Positions 7,511 to 15,735 are shown, counted from the first letter of the stretch. The stretch: 26,892 bases of DNA from DATDYQ01 sp035288965 (GCA_035288965.1 DATDYQ010000079.1:1-26892), one strand, 5' to 3'. Made by a program: numbers and translations. Notes: generated from the sequence alone by a model not told the origin.

Positions 7511-7924
7511 ATGGCAGATTATGAAAAATTAGAAAAGAAATTAGCAGCTTTAGAAAGAGAAGTTAGAGCACTTAAAGCACTTAAATCAGAAATAAAAAAA
7601 TTACAAAGAGATAGTTTAGTAAATCAACCATTTATAAGAAATAATCAAATTGTTACAATCCAACCACCAATACGTTTCAGCTCCAGATTAGATATGGGAA
7701 GTACAAGAATAATAATACCAGAAAGCGAACGTAGTAAGATAAGAGTAGGAAATTACTATTACATTGGCTTAAAAACAGAAAGTCCAGAAGATATTTTAAA
7801 CAGAAAACCATCAAGAGTAGATAGCAGATACAGACTTTCAGTGGGAAAAAATGTAGCTTCTAGATTGGAATTAGATTATGAAAAAGATCACCCATTTATT
7901 ATTCCAGGGTATAGAAAAAGATAA
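7511..7924 (+). CDS. Unrecognised 137-residue protein with N-terminal coiled coil
   Basis: I do not recognise this protein. Residues 3-35 form a heptad-like coiled coil (LEKKLAALEREVRALKALK). The remainder, about 45-137, is beta-rich, with TRIIIPESERSKIRVGNYYYIG, and ends in the basic GYRKR. There are no Cys residues, signal peptide or membrane span. It has its own TATA box and lies between the histone gene and uL3, separated from uL3 by 135 nt with two further TATA boxes, so it is not part of the ribosomal operon. The coiled coil suggests an oligomer. Codon and base composition match the neighbours. Confidence 0.75.
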   Translation: MADYEKLEKKLAALEREVRALKALKSEIKKLQRDSLVNQPFIRNNQIVTIQPPIRFSSRLDMGSTRIIIPESERSKIRVGNYYYIGLKTESPEDILNRKPSRVDSRYRLSVGKNVASRLELDYEKDHPFIIPGYRKR

Positions 7925-7925
7925 C

Positions 7926-7933
7926 TTTATAAA
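7926..7933 (+). promoter_or_regulatory. Upstream copy of a duplicated promoter before uL3
   Basis: TTTATAAA lies within a 15-nt direct repeat (ATAACTTTATAAACA, 7921-7935 and 8018-8032). Initiation would fall near 7956, giving uL3 a leader of about 100 nt, or a short non-coding transcript. The spacing between the two copies is 97 nt. Confidence 0.4.
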
Positions 7934-8022
7934 CATCTAATTTTCCTAAAATATTCCCTACAGATTATTGGTACATTCCATTTAGTTAGTCAGCCGAATT
8001 CTGAGAATAAGTTATCAATAAC

Positions 8023-8030
8023 TTTATAAA
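8023..8030 (+). promoter_or_regulatory. TATA box of the ribosomal super-operon
   Basis: TTTATAAA is centred about 33 nt before the uL3 ATG, so initiation is expected around 8053, a few bases from the start codon. No ribosome-binding site is present. With no gap over 8 nt downstream, this promoter probably drives the whole 29-gene run. Confidence 0.65.
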
Positions 8031-8059
8031 CAACTACAAAGCGCAATTACTTTAGAAAA

Positions 8060-9025
8060 ATGCCACACGGAACACACCCAAGATCAGGAAGCTTGCAAGT
8101 TTGGCCTAGAAAGAAGGCTAAAAGGATTTATCCAAAAGTTAATCCTTATACATTAAATTCCTCTTCTAAACTCTTATCATTTGCTGGCTACAAAGTTGGC
8201 ATGACACATGCTCTTTATCTTGATTCAAATCCTACTTCACCTACAAAAAATGAACAAGTTGTTTCTTCTGTTACAATTGTCGAATGTCCACCATTAAAAG
8301 TTTTCGGCATTAGATTTTATCGAAAAGATCCTAATTATGGAAGTTCTGTATTGTATGAAAAGATTTCATCTAAACTGGATAAAGAATTAATAAGAAAAAT
8401 TAATATTCCTAAAAAGTTTAATGAAAAAAATATAGATGAAATATTAAATAAATCATCTGAAGTTAGATTATTAGTTCACACTCAACCTAAATTAACAACA
8501 ATAGGAAAGAAAGTTCCTGAAATTTTTGAAGTTGCTATTGCAAAAGAAGATGCTAAAGCCCAATATGAACATGCCTCTTCATTATTTGAAAAAGAAATTA
8601 ATATTATAGATGTTTTCAAAGAAGGACAATTTATCGATGTTCATGCTGTTACAAAAGGAAAAGGTTTTCAAGGAACAGTAAAAAGATTTGGAGTCAAGCT
8701 TAAAGATCATAAATCAGAAAAAAAGAAACGTTCAGTAGGTAATCTTGGTCCAATAAGACCAAGTAAAGTTTTATTTACCGTCCCACAAACAGGTCAAATG
8801 GGTTATCATACGAGAACAGATTTAAATAAATTAATATTAAAAATTTCCAGCAATCCAAAAGAACTTGAAACAAAACAAGGTTATAGACATTATGGATTAA
8901 TAAAAAATGATTTTATTTTAATTAAAGGTTCAATTCCAGGCCCAAATAAAAGATTAATCAGATTTACAGAGGCTAGAAGAAATAAAAAACAAAGACCATT
9001 ACAATTAAGTTTTATTAGAACATGA
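8060..9025 (+). CDS. rpl3: 50S ribosomal protein uL3 (L3)
   Basis: uL3 is an early-assembly large-subunit protein whose central extension reaches the peptidyl-transferase centre. The archaeal N-terminus is clear (HPRSGSLQVWPRKKAKR), followed by LLSFAGYKVGMTH. The conserved core VTKGKGFQGTVKRFGVK is at about residues 197-213, and the RRNKKQRPLQLSFIR end is typical. At 321 residues the length is normal for archaea. It is the first gene of the operon, near-leaderless, and its stop overlaps the uL4 start as ATGA. Confidence 0.97.
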   Translation: MPHGTHPRSGSLQVWPRKKAKRIYPKVNPYTLNSSSKLLSFAGYKVGMTHALYLDSNPTSPTKNEQVVSSVTIVECPPLKVFGIRFYRKDPNYGSSVLYEKISSKLDKELIRKINIPKKFNEKNIDEILNKSSEVRLLVHTQPKLTTIGKKVPEIFEVAIAKEDAKAQYEHASSLFEKEINIIDVFKEGQFIDVHAVTKGKGFQGTVKRFGVKLKDHKSEKKKRSVGNLGPIRPSKVLFTVPQTGQMGYHTRTDLNKLILKISSNPKELETKQGYRHYGLIKNDFILIKGSIPGPNKRLIRFTEARRNKKQRPLQLSFIRT

Positions 9026-9831
9026 AAGCAGACGTATTCAGTATAGCAGGGGAAAAAGTAAAGACAATAGATTTACCTAATCATTTTTCTGAAGAAATAA
9101 GGCCTGATGTTATTAGAAAATCAGCTTTATCAGTAAGAAATTCTTTAAGACAACCATATGGTGCTTATGAAAGAGCCGGTAAAAGATATAAAGCGAAATT
9201 ATCAAGGAGAAGAAGAGATTACAAAACAAGTTACGGTCATGGAATGGCAAGAGTTCCAAGAAAAACAGTTTGGCACCGTGGAAGACAATTCGGATGGGTA
9301 GGAGCAGAAGCCCCAGGAACGACTGGAGGTAGAAGAGCTCATCCACCAAAACCAGGAAGAGATTGGGATCAAAAAGTAAATAAAAAAGAAAGAAAAAAAG
9401 CAATTCGTTCAGCAATATCAGCTTCTATTAACAAAGAATTATTATTAAAAAACGGATTTTCATATTCAAATTCTCTTCCAATTATTATAGATGGTTTAGA
9501 AAACATAAATAAAACAAAAGATTTACTAAACTTATTTAAAAAAATAGGATTAGAAAAAGATTTGCAAAGATTAGAAAGAACAGTTCGTCCAGGAAGAGGA
9601 AAATCTAGAGGAAGACCATATAAATCAAAAGTCGGTCCATTAGTTATTGTTTCTAAAGAAAGCAAAACAATTGACAATCTAGAAGGATTTAATTCATGTT
9701 TAGTAAATAATCTTAATTCATTATTACTTGCTCCATCTTTAATTCCTGGAAGATTAACAATATGGAGTTTAGATTCAATAAATAAGTTAGAAAAAGAAAA
9801 ATTATTCGCAAACGAGAAGGTAAAGAAGTAA
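9022..9831 (+). CDS. rpl4: 50S ribosomal protein uL4 (L4)
   Basis: This is archaeal-type uL4, which lines the peptide exit tunnel. The tunnel loop is recognisable from the Arg/Gly-rich stretch around residues 70-115, including SYGHGMARVPRKTVWHRG and GTTGGRRAHPPK. The later segment VRPGRGKSRGRPYKSKVGPL is also family-typical. Length (269) is normal. Translation starts within the uL3 stop (ATGA), so it is coupled. The stop is followed after one base by the uL23 ATG. Confidence 0.97.
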   Translation: MKADVFSIAGEKVKTIDLPNHFSEEIRPDVIRKSALSVRNSLRQPYGAYERAGKRYKAKLSRRRRDYKTSYGHGMARVPRKTVWHRGRQFGWVGAEAPGTTGGRRAHPPKPGRDWDQKVNKKERKKAIRSAISASINKELLLKNGFSYSNSLPIIIDGLENINKTKDLLNLFKKIGLEKDLQRLERTVRPGRGKSRGRPYKSKVGPLVIVSKESKTIDNLEGFNSCLVNNLNSLLLAPSLIPGRLTIWSLDSINKLEKEKLFANEKVKK

Positions 9832-9832
9832 A

Positions 9833-10093
9833 ATGGATCCATATGCAATAATAAAATATCCATTGGCAACTGAAAAATCAGTTAGGGTAATGGAAGCTGA
9901 AAACAAATTGATATTCATAGTAGATTTAAAAGCAAATAAAAATCAAATAAAAAAAGCAGTCGAAGAAATGTTTAAAGTAAAAGTATTAAAGGTTAACACA
10001 GAAACAACATCAAAAGGATTAAAGAAAGCTTATGTTAAACTTTCAATAGAAACTCCTGCATTGGATGTTGCAACACAACTAGGATTAATGTAA
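9833..10093 (+). CDS. rpl23: 50S ribosomal protein uL23 (L23)
   Basis: uL23 sits at the tunnel exit and helps dock SRP and the Sec translocon. The family pattern is complete: IIKYPLATEKSVRVMEAENK, FIVDLKANKNQIKKAVEEMF and VKVLKVNTETTSKGLKKAYVKL. At 86 residues it is the compact archaeal form. It is joined to both neighbours by TAA-A-ATG junctions with no Shine-Dalgarno sequence. Confidence 0.97.
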   Translation: MDPYAIIKYPLATEKSVRVMEAENKLIFIVDLKANKNQIKKAVEEMFKVKVLKVNTETTSKGLKKAYVKLSIETPALDVATQLGLM

Positions 10094-10094
10094 A

Positions 10095-10817
10095 ATGGGA
10101 AAAAGAATAATATCACAAAGGCGAGGACGTGGAACTACTACTTACAGATCTCCTAGTCATAGATATGTAGGAAAAGCATCATATCGCGTTTATGATAACC
10201 AAGAAAAACTTAAATCAATAAATGGTAAAATAACAGACATCGTACATTGTGCGGGTCACTCAGCTCCACTAATTGAAATAACATATGAAGATGGAACTAA
10301 AGCATTGACAATAGCGCCCGAAGGAGTTTATGTTAACAAAGAAGTTCAATCAGGTAATCAAGCACAATCTGCAATAGGAAATATATTGCAATTAAGAGAT
10401 ATTCCAATAGGAACTAAGGTATTTAACATAGAAAAGAGTCCTGGTGATGGCGGAAAATTTATAAGAAGTGCTGGAACAACAGCAACAGTTATAGAAAGAA
10501 CAGAGAAAGGTATTGTTGTAATGCTTCCATCAAAAAAATTAAAAGAATTTAATTTTGAATGTCGAGCAACAATCGGAATCTCAGCCGCTTCCGGAAAAGG
10601 AGAAAAGCCATTTGTCAAAGCAGGTAATAGATTCCATGCAATGGCAGCAAAAAATAAACTTTATCCTCAAACTTCAGGAGTAGCAATGAATGCAGTAGAT
10701 CATCCATTCGGTTCTGGTCGTGGACGTCATATTGGTAAACCAAAAAATCCTTCAAGATTTGCTCCACCTGGAAGAAAAGTAGGTTCAATAAGAGCAAGAA
10801 GGATGGGTAAGAAGTAA
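10095..10817 (+). CDS. rpl2: 50S ribosomal protein uL2 (L2)
   Basis: uL2 is needed for subunit association and peptidyl transfer. Recognisable parts are the N-terminal GKRIISQRRGRGTTTYRSPS, the central SH3-like/OB region (SPGDGGKFIRSAGTTATVIE) and the near-invariant GVAMNAVDHPFGSGRGRHIG, whose histidine lies by the active centre. The archaeal ending SIRARRMGKK is intact. Length (240) is normal. The flanking junctions are one base each. Confidence 0.98.
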   Translation: MGKRIISQRRGRGTTTYRSPSHRYVGKASYRVYDNQEKLKSINGKITDIVHCAGHSAPLIEITYEDGTKALTIAPEGVYVNKEVQSGNQAQSAIGNILQLRDIPIGTKVFNIEKSPGDGGKFIRSAGTTATVIERTEKGIVVMLPSKKLKEFNFECRATIGISAASGKGEKPFVKAGNRFHAMAAKNKLYPQTSGVAMNAVDHPFGSGRGRHIGKPKNPSRFAPPGRKVGSIRARRMGKK

Positions 10818-10818
10818 A

Positions 10819-11217
10819 ATGGTAAAAAAAGAATTTACATATCGTGGAAAAACAATGCAAGAATTATCTAAAATGGAAATAAAAGAAATAACTTTATTAT
10901 TACCTGCAAGAGCAAGACGTTCCTTAAAACACGGATTAACAGATCAGCAAAAAATATTGCTCGAAAGAATTAAAAAATTCAAATTAGGAAAAATAAAGAA
11001 AACAATCAAAACCCAAGTAAGGGACATGGTAATTTTACCAGAAATGGTTGGTGTCAATATTCTAGTTCATAGGGGCAAAGAATTCATGCCAGTTAATATT
11101 ACAGAAGAAATGATAGGTCATTATCTCGGAGAATTCACATACAATAGAAAGAGAGTACAGCACTCTGCTCCAGGAATAGGAGCTACAAGATCAAGCGCTG
11201 CAGCATCAGTAAAGTAA
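10819..11217 (+). CDS. rps19: 30S ribosomal protein uS19 (S19)
   Basis: uS19 lies in the small-subunit head near the A-site finger. An archaeal N-terminal helical extension (FTYRGKTMQELSKMEIKE) precedes the S19 core, with VRDMVILPEMVGVNILVHRG, then IGHYLGEFTYNRKRVQHSAPG and the GATRSSAAASVK tail that reaches the decoding site. At 132 residues it is normal for archaea. It is coupled to uL2 and uL22 by TAAAATG junctions. Confidence 0.97.
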   Translation: MVKKEFTYRGKTMQELSKMEIKEITLLLPARARRSLKHGLTDQQKILLERIKKFKLGKIKKTIKTQVRDMVILPEMVGVNILVHRGKEFMPVNITEEMIGHYLGEFTYNRKRVQHSAPGIGATRSSAAASVK

Positions 11218-11218
11218 A

Positions 11219-11695
11219 ATGGTAAATAAACAACAAACCACATCTAAAGAACATTTTGCTAGTGTTAAATCTTTTAATTTGCCGATATCATCAAAGTTTG
11301 CTATGGAGATAGCAAGTAATTTAAGAAATAAAGATCTTAAATCAGCAAAAAGAATATTACAAGATTCAATATCGCTAAAACGTGCAATTAAATTTAAAAA
11401 ATTCACAATGGATTTAGCACATAAAGCAGGAATGGCAGCTGGAAGATATGCAGTAGATGCTTGCAAGCAAGTATTAGAATTACTTGACTCTGTTGAAGCT
11501 AATGCAGAATTTAAAGGATTAGATGTTAATAATTTAATAATAACAAAAATAGTTGCAAACAAAGGGCCAAAAGCCTGGCATTATGGAAGAAAAAGAAGAA
11601 GAAAATCAAAACGAGCACATTTAGAAATAATTGTAGAAGAAAAACAAAAGGAAAAACAAGATGATAGAAAGACAATTCCTAACAAGAAAAATTAA
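11219..11695 (+). CDS. rpl22: 50S ribosomal protein uL22 (L22)
   Basis: uL22 contributes its long loop to the exit tunnel. The signature is in the C-terminal half: KGPKAWHYGRKRRRKSKRAHLEIIV, preceded by helices containing KAGMAAGRYAVDACKQVLELL. The 158-residue length is normal. The last codons extend 35 nt past the uS3 start, giving a Lys/Asp-rich tail in a different frame from uS3, one of the longest overlaps in the operon. Confidence 0.97.
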   Translation: MVNKQQTTSKEHFASVKSFNLPISSKFAMEIASNLRNKDLKSAKRILQDSISLKRAIKFKKFTMDLAHKAGMAAGRYAVDACKQVLELLDSVEANAEFKGLDVNNLIITKIVANKGPKAWHYGRKRRRKSKRAHLEIIVEEKQKEKQDDRKTIPNKKN

Positions 11696-12407
11696 AGAAT
11701 TTCAAATTGAAGAATTTATGTCTTCAGTTTTAGATAAAGCAGGATATTCCCATACTGAAATACAAAGAACACCACTAGGAGAAAAAGTAATAATATTCAC
11801 ATCTCGCCCAGGATTAATTGTGGGTAAAAAAGGAGCAAACATCAAAGACCTAACAGAAGTATTGAAGAAAAAATTCCAATTAGAAAATCCACAGATAGAA
11901 GTAGCAGAAATAGAAAACCCCAATCTAAATCCAAGATCTGTAGCAAGGCATATAATTCATACCTTCGAAAGATTTGGACCTAAACGTTTTAAGTCAATTG
12001 GATATAAAACATTACAAGATATAATAGACTCGGGAGCTCTTGGAGCAGAGATAGTAATCTCTGGTAGAGGAGTTCCATCTTCTAGGGCAAAATCCTGGCG
12101 TTTCAAAGCAGGATATCTTAAAAAATCTGGCGACATAGCAGAAAGTTTCGTAAAAAAAGGTTATGCAACCGCACATTTAAAATCAGGAGCAATAGGTGTT
12201 AAGGTAATGATACTAACTCCAGACATACAACTTCCAGATAAAATAAAGATATATGCTGTCGGTGAAGCTAAACAAGAAGTTAAACCACAAGTAAAAGAAG
12301 AAAAGAAAGAAGCTCATCATAAAGAGAAACAAGAAGCAAAAAAAGAAAAGAAACCAAGAAAAAAATCACAGAAGAAGGAGAAAGATGGCGATAATAAAAA
12401 AAAGTGA
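11661..12407 (+). CDS. rps3: 30S ribosomal protein uS3 (S3)
   Basis: uS3 lines the mRNA entry channel. The KH domain carries RPGLIVGKKGANIKDLTEVLK (GxxG loop), and the C-terminal domain has GAEIVISGRGVPSSRAKSWRF and GYATAHLKSGAIGVKVMI. The start at 11661 lies inside uL22 but matches the conserved archaeal opening MIERQF, so the 35-nt overlap is real. Residues about 205-248 are an unusually Lys/Glu-rich, probably disordered tail, the end of which overlaps the uL29 start. Confidence 0.97.
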   Translation: MIERQFLTRKIKEFQIEEFMSSVLDKAGYSHTEIQRTPLGEKVIIFTSRPGLIVGKKGANIKDLTEVLKKKFQLENPQIEVAEIENPNLNPRSVARHIIHTFERFGPKRFKSIGYKTLQDIIDSGALGAEIVISGRGVPSSRAKSWRFKAGYLKKSGDIAESFVKKGYATAHLKSGAIGVKVMILTPDIQLPDKIKIYAVGEAKQEVKPQVKEEKKEAHHKEKQEAKKEKKPRKKSQKKEKDGDNKKK

Positions 12408-12603
12408 ATTTAAACAAATGAATGAGAGTACTGCAAGAGAAAAAATGAATGATTTGAAGAAGGAATTAATAAAAATTAATGCACAAATAGCAATGGGAAC
12501 ATTGCCCCAATCACCTGGAAGAATAAAAGAAATAAAAAGAACAGTTACAAAATTAAACATGATATTAAATAAAAAAACCAAGGAGGAGAAAAAGACAGTA
12601 TGA
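12385..12603 (+). CDS. rpl29: 50S ribosomal protein uL29 (L29)
   Basis: uL29 is a two-helix protein by the tunnel exit. The sequence shows KMNDLKKELIKINAQIAMGT, then SPGRIKEIKRTVTKLNMIL, the usual hairpin pattern. The start falls 23 nt inside uS3, preceded by AGAAGGAG, a plausible ribosome site (GGAG). Length (72) is normal. The stop overlaps the aIF1 start as ATGA, and a second GGAGG lies 13 nt before it. Confidence 0.95.
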   Translation: MAIIKKSEFKQMNESTAREKMNDLKKELIKINAQIAMGTLPQSPGRIKEIKRTVTKLNMILNKKTKEEKKTV

Positions 12604-12905
12604 TTGATGTATGCCCAACCTGTGGGCTCAACAAACAACTTTGTGTCTGTGAGACAATAGCAAAGGAAGGACAACGAATAAAAGTAAGAATGGTAAAAAG
12701 AAGATTCGGTAAAATGATAACATTGATCGAAGGATTGGATGCAAGTATAGATGTGAAAGAAATTGCAAAGAGCTTAAAATCAAAACTTGCATGTGGTGGA
12801 ACAGTAAAATCAAAAATAATCGAACTTCAAGGAGACCATGTACAAAAAGCAAAAGAAGAACTAGTGAAGCTGGGATTTAAAACAGATACAATAGAAACAA
12901 TATAA
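12600..12905 (+). CDS. Translation initiation factor aIF1 (SUI1 family)
   Basis: aIF1 helps discriminate the start codon and initiator tRNA on the small subunit. A short zinc knuckle (C5, C8, C15, C17) precedes the SUI1 domain: RFGKMITLIEGLDA, LKSKLACGGTVKSKIIELQGDH and a final helix. At 101 residues it is the standard archaeal form. It sits between uL29 and Rpp29, its usual place in archaeal operons, with an AAGGAGGAG ribosome site upstream. Confidence 0.95.
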   Translation: MIDVCPTCGLNKQLCVCETIAKEGQRIKVRMVKRRFGKMITLIEGLDASIDVKEIAKSLKSKLACGGTVKSKIIELQGDHVQKAKEELVKLGFKTDTIETI

Positions 12906-12906
12906 A

Positions 12907-13167
12907 ATGCAGGATTTAAAAGATATTGTAAGGCACGAGTTAATTGGCCTGGAAATAGAGGTAATTAACTCAAAAAACAGTTCATTGAAAGGAATCAAAG
13001 GAAAAATAATAGAAGAAACAAAAAACACATTGAGAATAAAAACAAACAACAAAATCAAAATGATACACAAAAACCAAGTAAAATTAAAGATGGGTTTTAG
13101 AAAAAAAGAGATTATTATAGATGGGTCTTTATTTATTGGCAAACCAGAGGATAGAATTAAAAAATGA
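12907..13167 (+). CDS. RNase P protein Rpp29 (aRpp29/Pop4)
   Basis: This protein component of archaeal RNase P pairs with Rpp21 to help the specificity domain bind pre-tRNA. It is an Sm-like barrel: ELIGLEIEVINSKNSSLKGI, GKIIEETKNTLRIKT, then KVIHK-like KMIHKNQVKLKM. Length (86) is normal. It is joined to aIF1 by TAA-A-ATG and to uS17 by ATGA, so RNase P supply is tied to ribosome production, as in other archaea. Confidence 0.92.
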   Translation: MQDLKDIVRHELIGLEIEVINSKNSSLKGIKGKIIEETKNTLRIKTNNKIKMIHKNQVKLKMGFRKKEIIIDGSLFIGKPEDRIKK

Positions 13168-13502
13168 AATCAAAAATAGATATAGGATTAGATGTAATGT
13201 TACCATCAAGAATATGTGATGATAAAAAATGTCCTTTCCATGGGAACCTTAAGCCTAGGGGGAGAATATTCACCGGAATAATAAAATCTAAAGATCCGAA
13301 TAGAACAGCCACGGTATATTGGAAAAGATTATTATATCTTAAAAAATATGAACGTTATGAAAAAAAGAATACAAAAATAAAAGTTCACAATCCTTCATGC
13401 ATTAATGCATCTATTGGAGATACTGTAAAAATAATGGAAACAAGACCAATAAGTAAAACAAAAAAATTTGTTATAATAGAAAATGAAAGCACTAAGAGCT
13501 AA
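13164..13502 (+). CDS. rps17: 30S ribosomal protein uS17 (S17)
   Basis: uS17 is an OB-fold protein binding 16S helices 7 and 11. The archaeal metal-binding-like motif ICDDKKCPFHG is at residues 17-27, followed by RGRIFTGIIKSKDPNRTATVYW and the later NPSCINASIGDTVKIMETRPIS, a strong family signature. Length is 112. The stop codon lies 20 nt inside uL14. Confidence 0.96.
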   Translation: MKSKIDIGLDVMLPSRICDDKKCPFHGNLKPRGRIFTGIIKSKDPNRTATVYWKRLLYLKKYERYEKKNTKIKVHNPSCINASIGDTVKIMETRPISKTKKFVIIENESTKS

Positions 13503-13884
13503 AATAACTAGGGGATTACAAAGAAGATCAAAGATAGAAACTTGCGATAATTCGGGAGCTAAAATAATTCAAATAATTGCAACAAAAGGAGTCAAATCTG
13601 TAAAAGGTAGAAATCCAGGAGCAGCAATAGCCGATTTAATAATTGCAGCAGTAGTCAAAGGTTCTCCTGAAATGAGAAAACAAGTGGTATTTGCCGTTGT
13701 AGTAAGACAAAAAAAGGAATATATGCGAGCAGATGGCACAAGAATAAAATTTGAAGACAATTCAGCAGTTGTTTTAAAAGATGATAAAGGTAATCCAAAA
13801 GGAACCATATTCAAGGGACCAATTGCCAGAGAGGCAGCTGAACGTTGGCCAGGAATAGCAAAAATAGCTAGCATAGTAGTATAA
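13483..13884 (+). CDS. rpl14: 50S ribosomal protein uL14 (L14)
   Basis: uL14 forms an intersubunit bridge and binds factors on the large subunit. Clear motifs are ETCDNSGAKIIQIIATKGV, then RNPGAAIADLIIAAVVKGSPE and VVLKDDKGNPKGTIFKGPIA, ending WPGIAKIASIVV. Length (133) is normal for archaea. The start overlaps uS17 by 20 nt and the stop is one base from uL24. Confidence 0.97.
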   Translation: MKALRAKITRGLQRRSKIETCDNSGAKIIQIIATKGVKSVKGRNPGAAIADLIIAAVVKGSPEMRKQVVFAVVVRQKKEYMRADGTRIKFEDNSAVVLKDDKGNPKGTIFKGPIAREAAERWPGIAKIASIVV

Positions 13885-13885
13885 A

Positions 13886-14266
13886 ATGAAAACAAAATTC
13901 TCAAAGCATTGGAAATCAAGTAAACAAATAAGAAAACAGCGCAAATATAGATTTAATGCTCCTAAACATATACAAAAGAGATTTTTAGCATCAATGTTAT
14001 CAAAAGAATTAAAAAAGAAATATAACAAAAATGCAATTGTCTTAAAAAAAGGAGATATGGTAAAGATAATGCGTGGAGAAAATAGAAAGAAAACCGGAAA
14101 AGTTTCAAAAGTGAACATGAAAAAATCGAAAGCATATATAGAAGGAATAACAAATGTAAAGAAGGATGGCTCAAAAATTCAAATTCCAATTCACACATCC
14201 AATTTGATGATTACTGAGTTAAATCTAGAAGATAAATTTAGAAGAAAATCATTGGAGAGAAAATAG
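13886..14266 (+). CDS. rpl24: 50S ribosomal protein uL24 (L24)
   Basis: uL24 is an assembly initiator. The archaeal extension TKFSKHWKSSKQIRKQRKYRF leads to a KOW motif at about residues 54-75 (KKGDMVKIMRGENRKKTGKV) and the family segment VKKDGSKIQIPIHTSNLMIT. Length is 126. It follows uL14 by one base; its TAG stop is followed after one base by eS4. Confidence 0.96.
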   Translation: MKTKFSKHWKSSKQIRKQRKYRFNAPKHIQKRFLASMLSKELKKKYNKNAIVLKKGDMVKIMRGENRKKTGKVSKVNMKKSKAYIEGITNVKKDGSKIQIPIHTSNLMITELNLEDKFRRKSLERK

Positions 14267-14267
14267 A

Positions 14268-14984
14268 ATGGGTAAAAATCACTTACACAGAATATCTGCA
14301 CCGAAAAGATGGGCAATTCATCGTAAAGAGTTAAAATTTATTACTCGCCCAAAACCAGGAACAACAAAATTAGAGAATTCAATAAGTTTAAATTCATTGT
14401 TAAAAGAAATGCTTAATCATGCAAAAACATCTAGAGAAGTAAAACAGATATTAAATTCGGGAAAAATCCAGATAAACAAAAAAATTAGAAAAGATCCAAA
14501 ATTTTCTATTGGTCTATTTGATACGATTTCGATAGATGATTTAAAAGAATATTATAGAATTTTGATTAATCAAAAAGGTAAATTAACAGTTAAAAAGATA
14601 AGTAAAGAAGAATCTAACATTAAACCATTAAAAGTTATGAACAAGACAATTCTTAACGGGAATAAACTACAATTAAATCTTTCTAACGGGCACAATATTA
14701 TGACAGACAAAAAAGATATTGAAGTTTCTGATACTATAATATTCAATTTAGAGAAGAACAAAATAGAACAAGTCATAAAATTAGAAAAAGGAGCTATAAT
14801 TTATTTAATCAATGGAAATAAGATTGGCCATGTCGGAAATTTACAAAATATAAAGGGGTTTAGAGGAATGCAAGACACCATGATTTCATTTATGATTGAC
14901 AAAGATAAATTTGAAACATTAAAAGAATATGCAATAGCCATAGGTAAAGATAAACCATTTATTTTGATAGAAAATGGGGAATAA
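14268..14984 (+). CDS. rps4e: 30S ribosomal protein eS4 (S4e)
   Basis: This small-subunit protein is shared with eukaryotes. It opens with the signature GKNHLHRISAPKRWAIHRK, has an S4-type RNA-binding domain around residues 40-105 (LKEMLNHAKTSREVKQILNSG) and a C-terminal KOW segment with GNKIGHVGNLQNI. Length (238) is normal. The last codons overlap the possible uL5 start at 14974. Confidence 0.96.
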   Translation: MGKNHLHRISAPKRWAIHRKELKFITRPKPGTTKLENSISLNSLLKEMLNHAKTSREVKQILNSGKIQINKKIRKDPKFSIGLFDTISIDDLKEYYRILINQKGKLTVKKISKEESNIKPLKVMNKTILNGNKLQLNLSNGHNIMTDKKDIEVSDTIIFNLEKNKIEQVIKLEKGAIIYLINGNKIGHVGNLQNIKGFRGMQDTMISFMIDKDKFETLKEYAIAIGKDKPFILIENGE

Positions 14985-15495
14985 CCAAATGAGGAGTATA
15001 AAAATAACAAAGGTAACGCTTAACATAGGCGTAGGAAAACCGGGAGATCAATTAGATAAATCTATAAAATTATTGCAAAAAATTTCAAATAAAAAACCAG
15101 TTACTACAAAAACCTTAAAGAGAATTCCCACATGGGGATTGAGACCAAACTTACAGATAGGAACCAAAGTTACTTTAAGGGGCGCAGAAGCAGAGCAACT
15201 TCTATTAAGGTTATTACAAGCTGTTGAAAATAAGTTAAAACCAGCATCATTTGACAGTTTTGGAAATTTTGCTTTTGGGATTCATGAATATATAGATATT
15301 CCTGGTGTAGAATACGATGTTGATATAGGAATCATAGGACTTGAAGTTGCAGTTACATTAGAACGTCCAGGATTTAGAATTAAGCGGAGAAGATTACTAC
15401 GAAGAAGAATTCCAATGAGACATAGAATCACAAGAGAAGAAGCTATAGATTTTATAAGAAGTAAGTTTAATACAAAAATAGGAGAAGAAGAATAA
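14974..15495 (+). CDS. rpl5: 50S ribosomal protein uL5 (L5)
   Basis: uL5 binds 5S rRNA in the central protuberance. Family features are IKITKVTLNIGVGKPGDQL, RGAEAEQLLLRLLQAVENK and the C-terminal RRRLLRRRIPMRHRITREEA. Two starts are possible: ATG 14974 (11-nt overlap with eS4) or ATG 14989, nine bases after a GGGG. Both leave the domain complete; archaeal homologues often have a few residues before the MR, so the longer form is listed. Confidence 0.96.
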   Translation: MGNNQMRSIKITKVTLNIGVGKPGDQLDKSIKLLQKISNKKPVTTKTLKRIPTWGLRPNLQIGTKVTLRGAEAEQLLLRLLQAVENKLKPASFDSFGNFAFGIHEYIDIPGVEYDVDIGIIGLEVAVTLERPGFRIKRRRLLRRRIPMRHRITREEAIDFIRSKFNTKIGEEE

Positions 15496-15496
15496 T

Positions 15497-15727
15497 ATGA
15501 CATCAAGCAGTTATAAAAAAGCTTTCAAGCAGTTAAAGCATAAAAGAACAAAATTGACTAAATATATCAAGCATAATACTCCTAAGAAAAGAAATTTTGG
15601 AATCGGTTCCAGAAAATGTAAAAGATGTGGAAGATATGGGGGACATATACAAAAATATGGGTTGAATCTTTGTAGAACATGCTTTAGAGAAGTAGCTAAA
15701 GATATCGGATTCAAAAAATATGAATGA
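15497..15727 (+). CDS. rps14: 30S ribosomal protein uS14, zinc-binding type
   Basis: This is the zinc-ribbon form of uS14, with C41, C44, C59 and C62 in RKCKRCGRYGG and LCRTCFREVAKDIGFKKYE. Archaeal uS14 is usually about 50-55 residues; this one has about 20 extra basic N-terminal residues (KQLKHKRTKLTKYIKHN). The start is one base after the uL5 stop (TAATATG). A second in-frame ATG is absent, so the extension appears genuine. Confidence 0.95.
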   Translation: MTSSSYKKAFKQLKHKRTKLTKYIKHNTPKKRNFGIGSRKCKRCGRYGGHIQKYGLNLCRTCFREVAKDIGFKKYE

Positions 15728-15735
15728 GGTAAAAA

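Noticed and set aside
9369..9869. Long antisense ORF opposite uL4 (and similar ones opposite uL14/uL24, uL22 and the reverse transcriptase)
   Set aside because: These lie opposite strongly recognised genes and have Phe/Leu/Ser-rich shadow composition, as expected from the complement of Lys/Glu-rich coding DNA.
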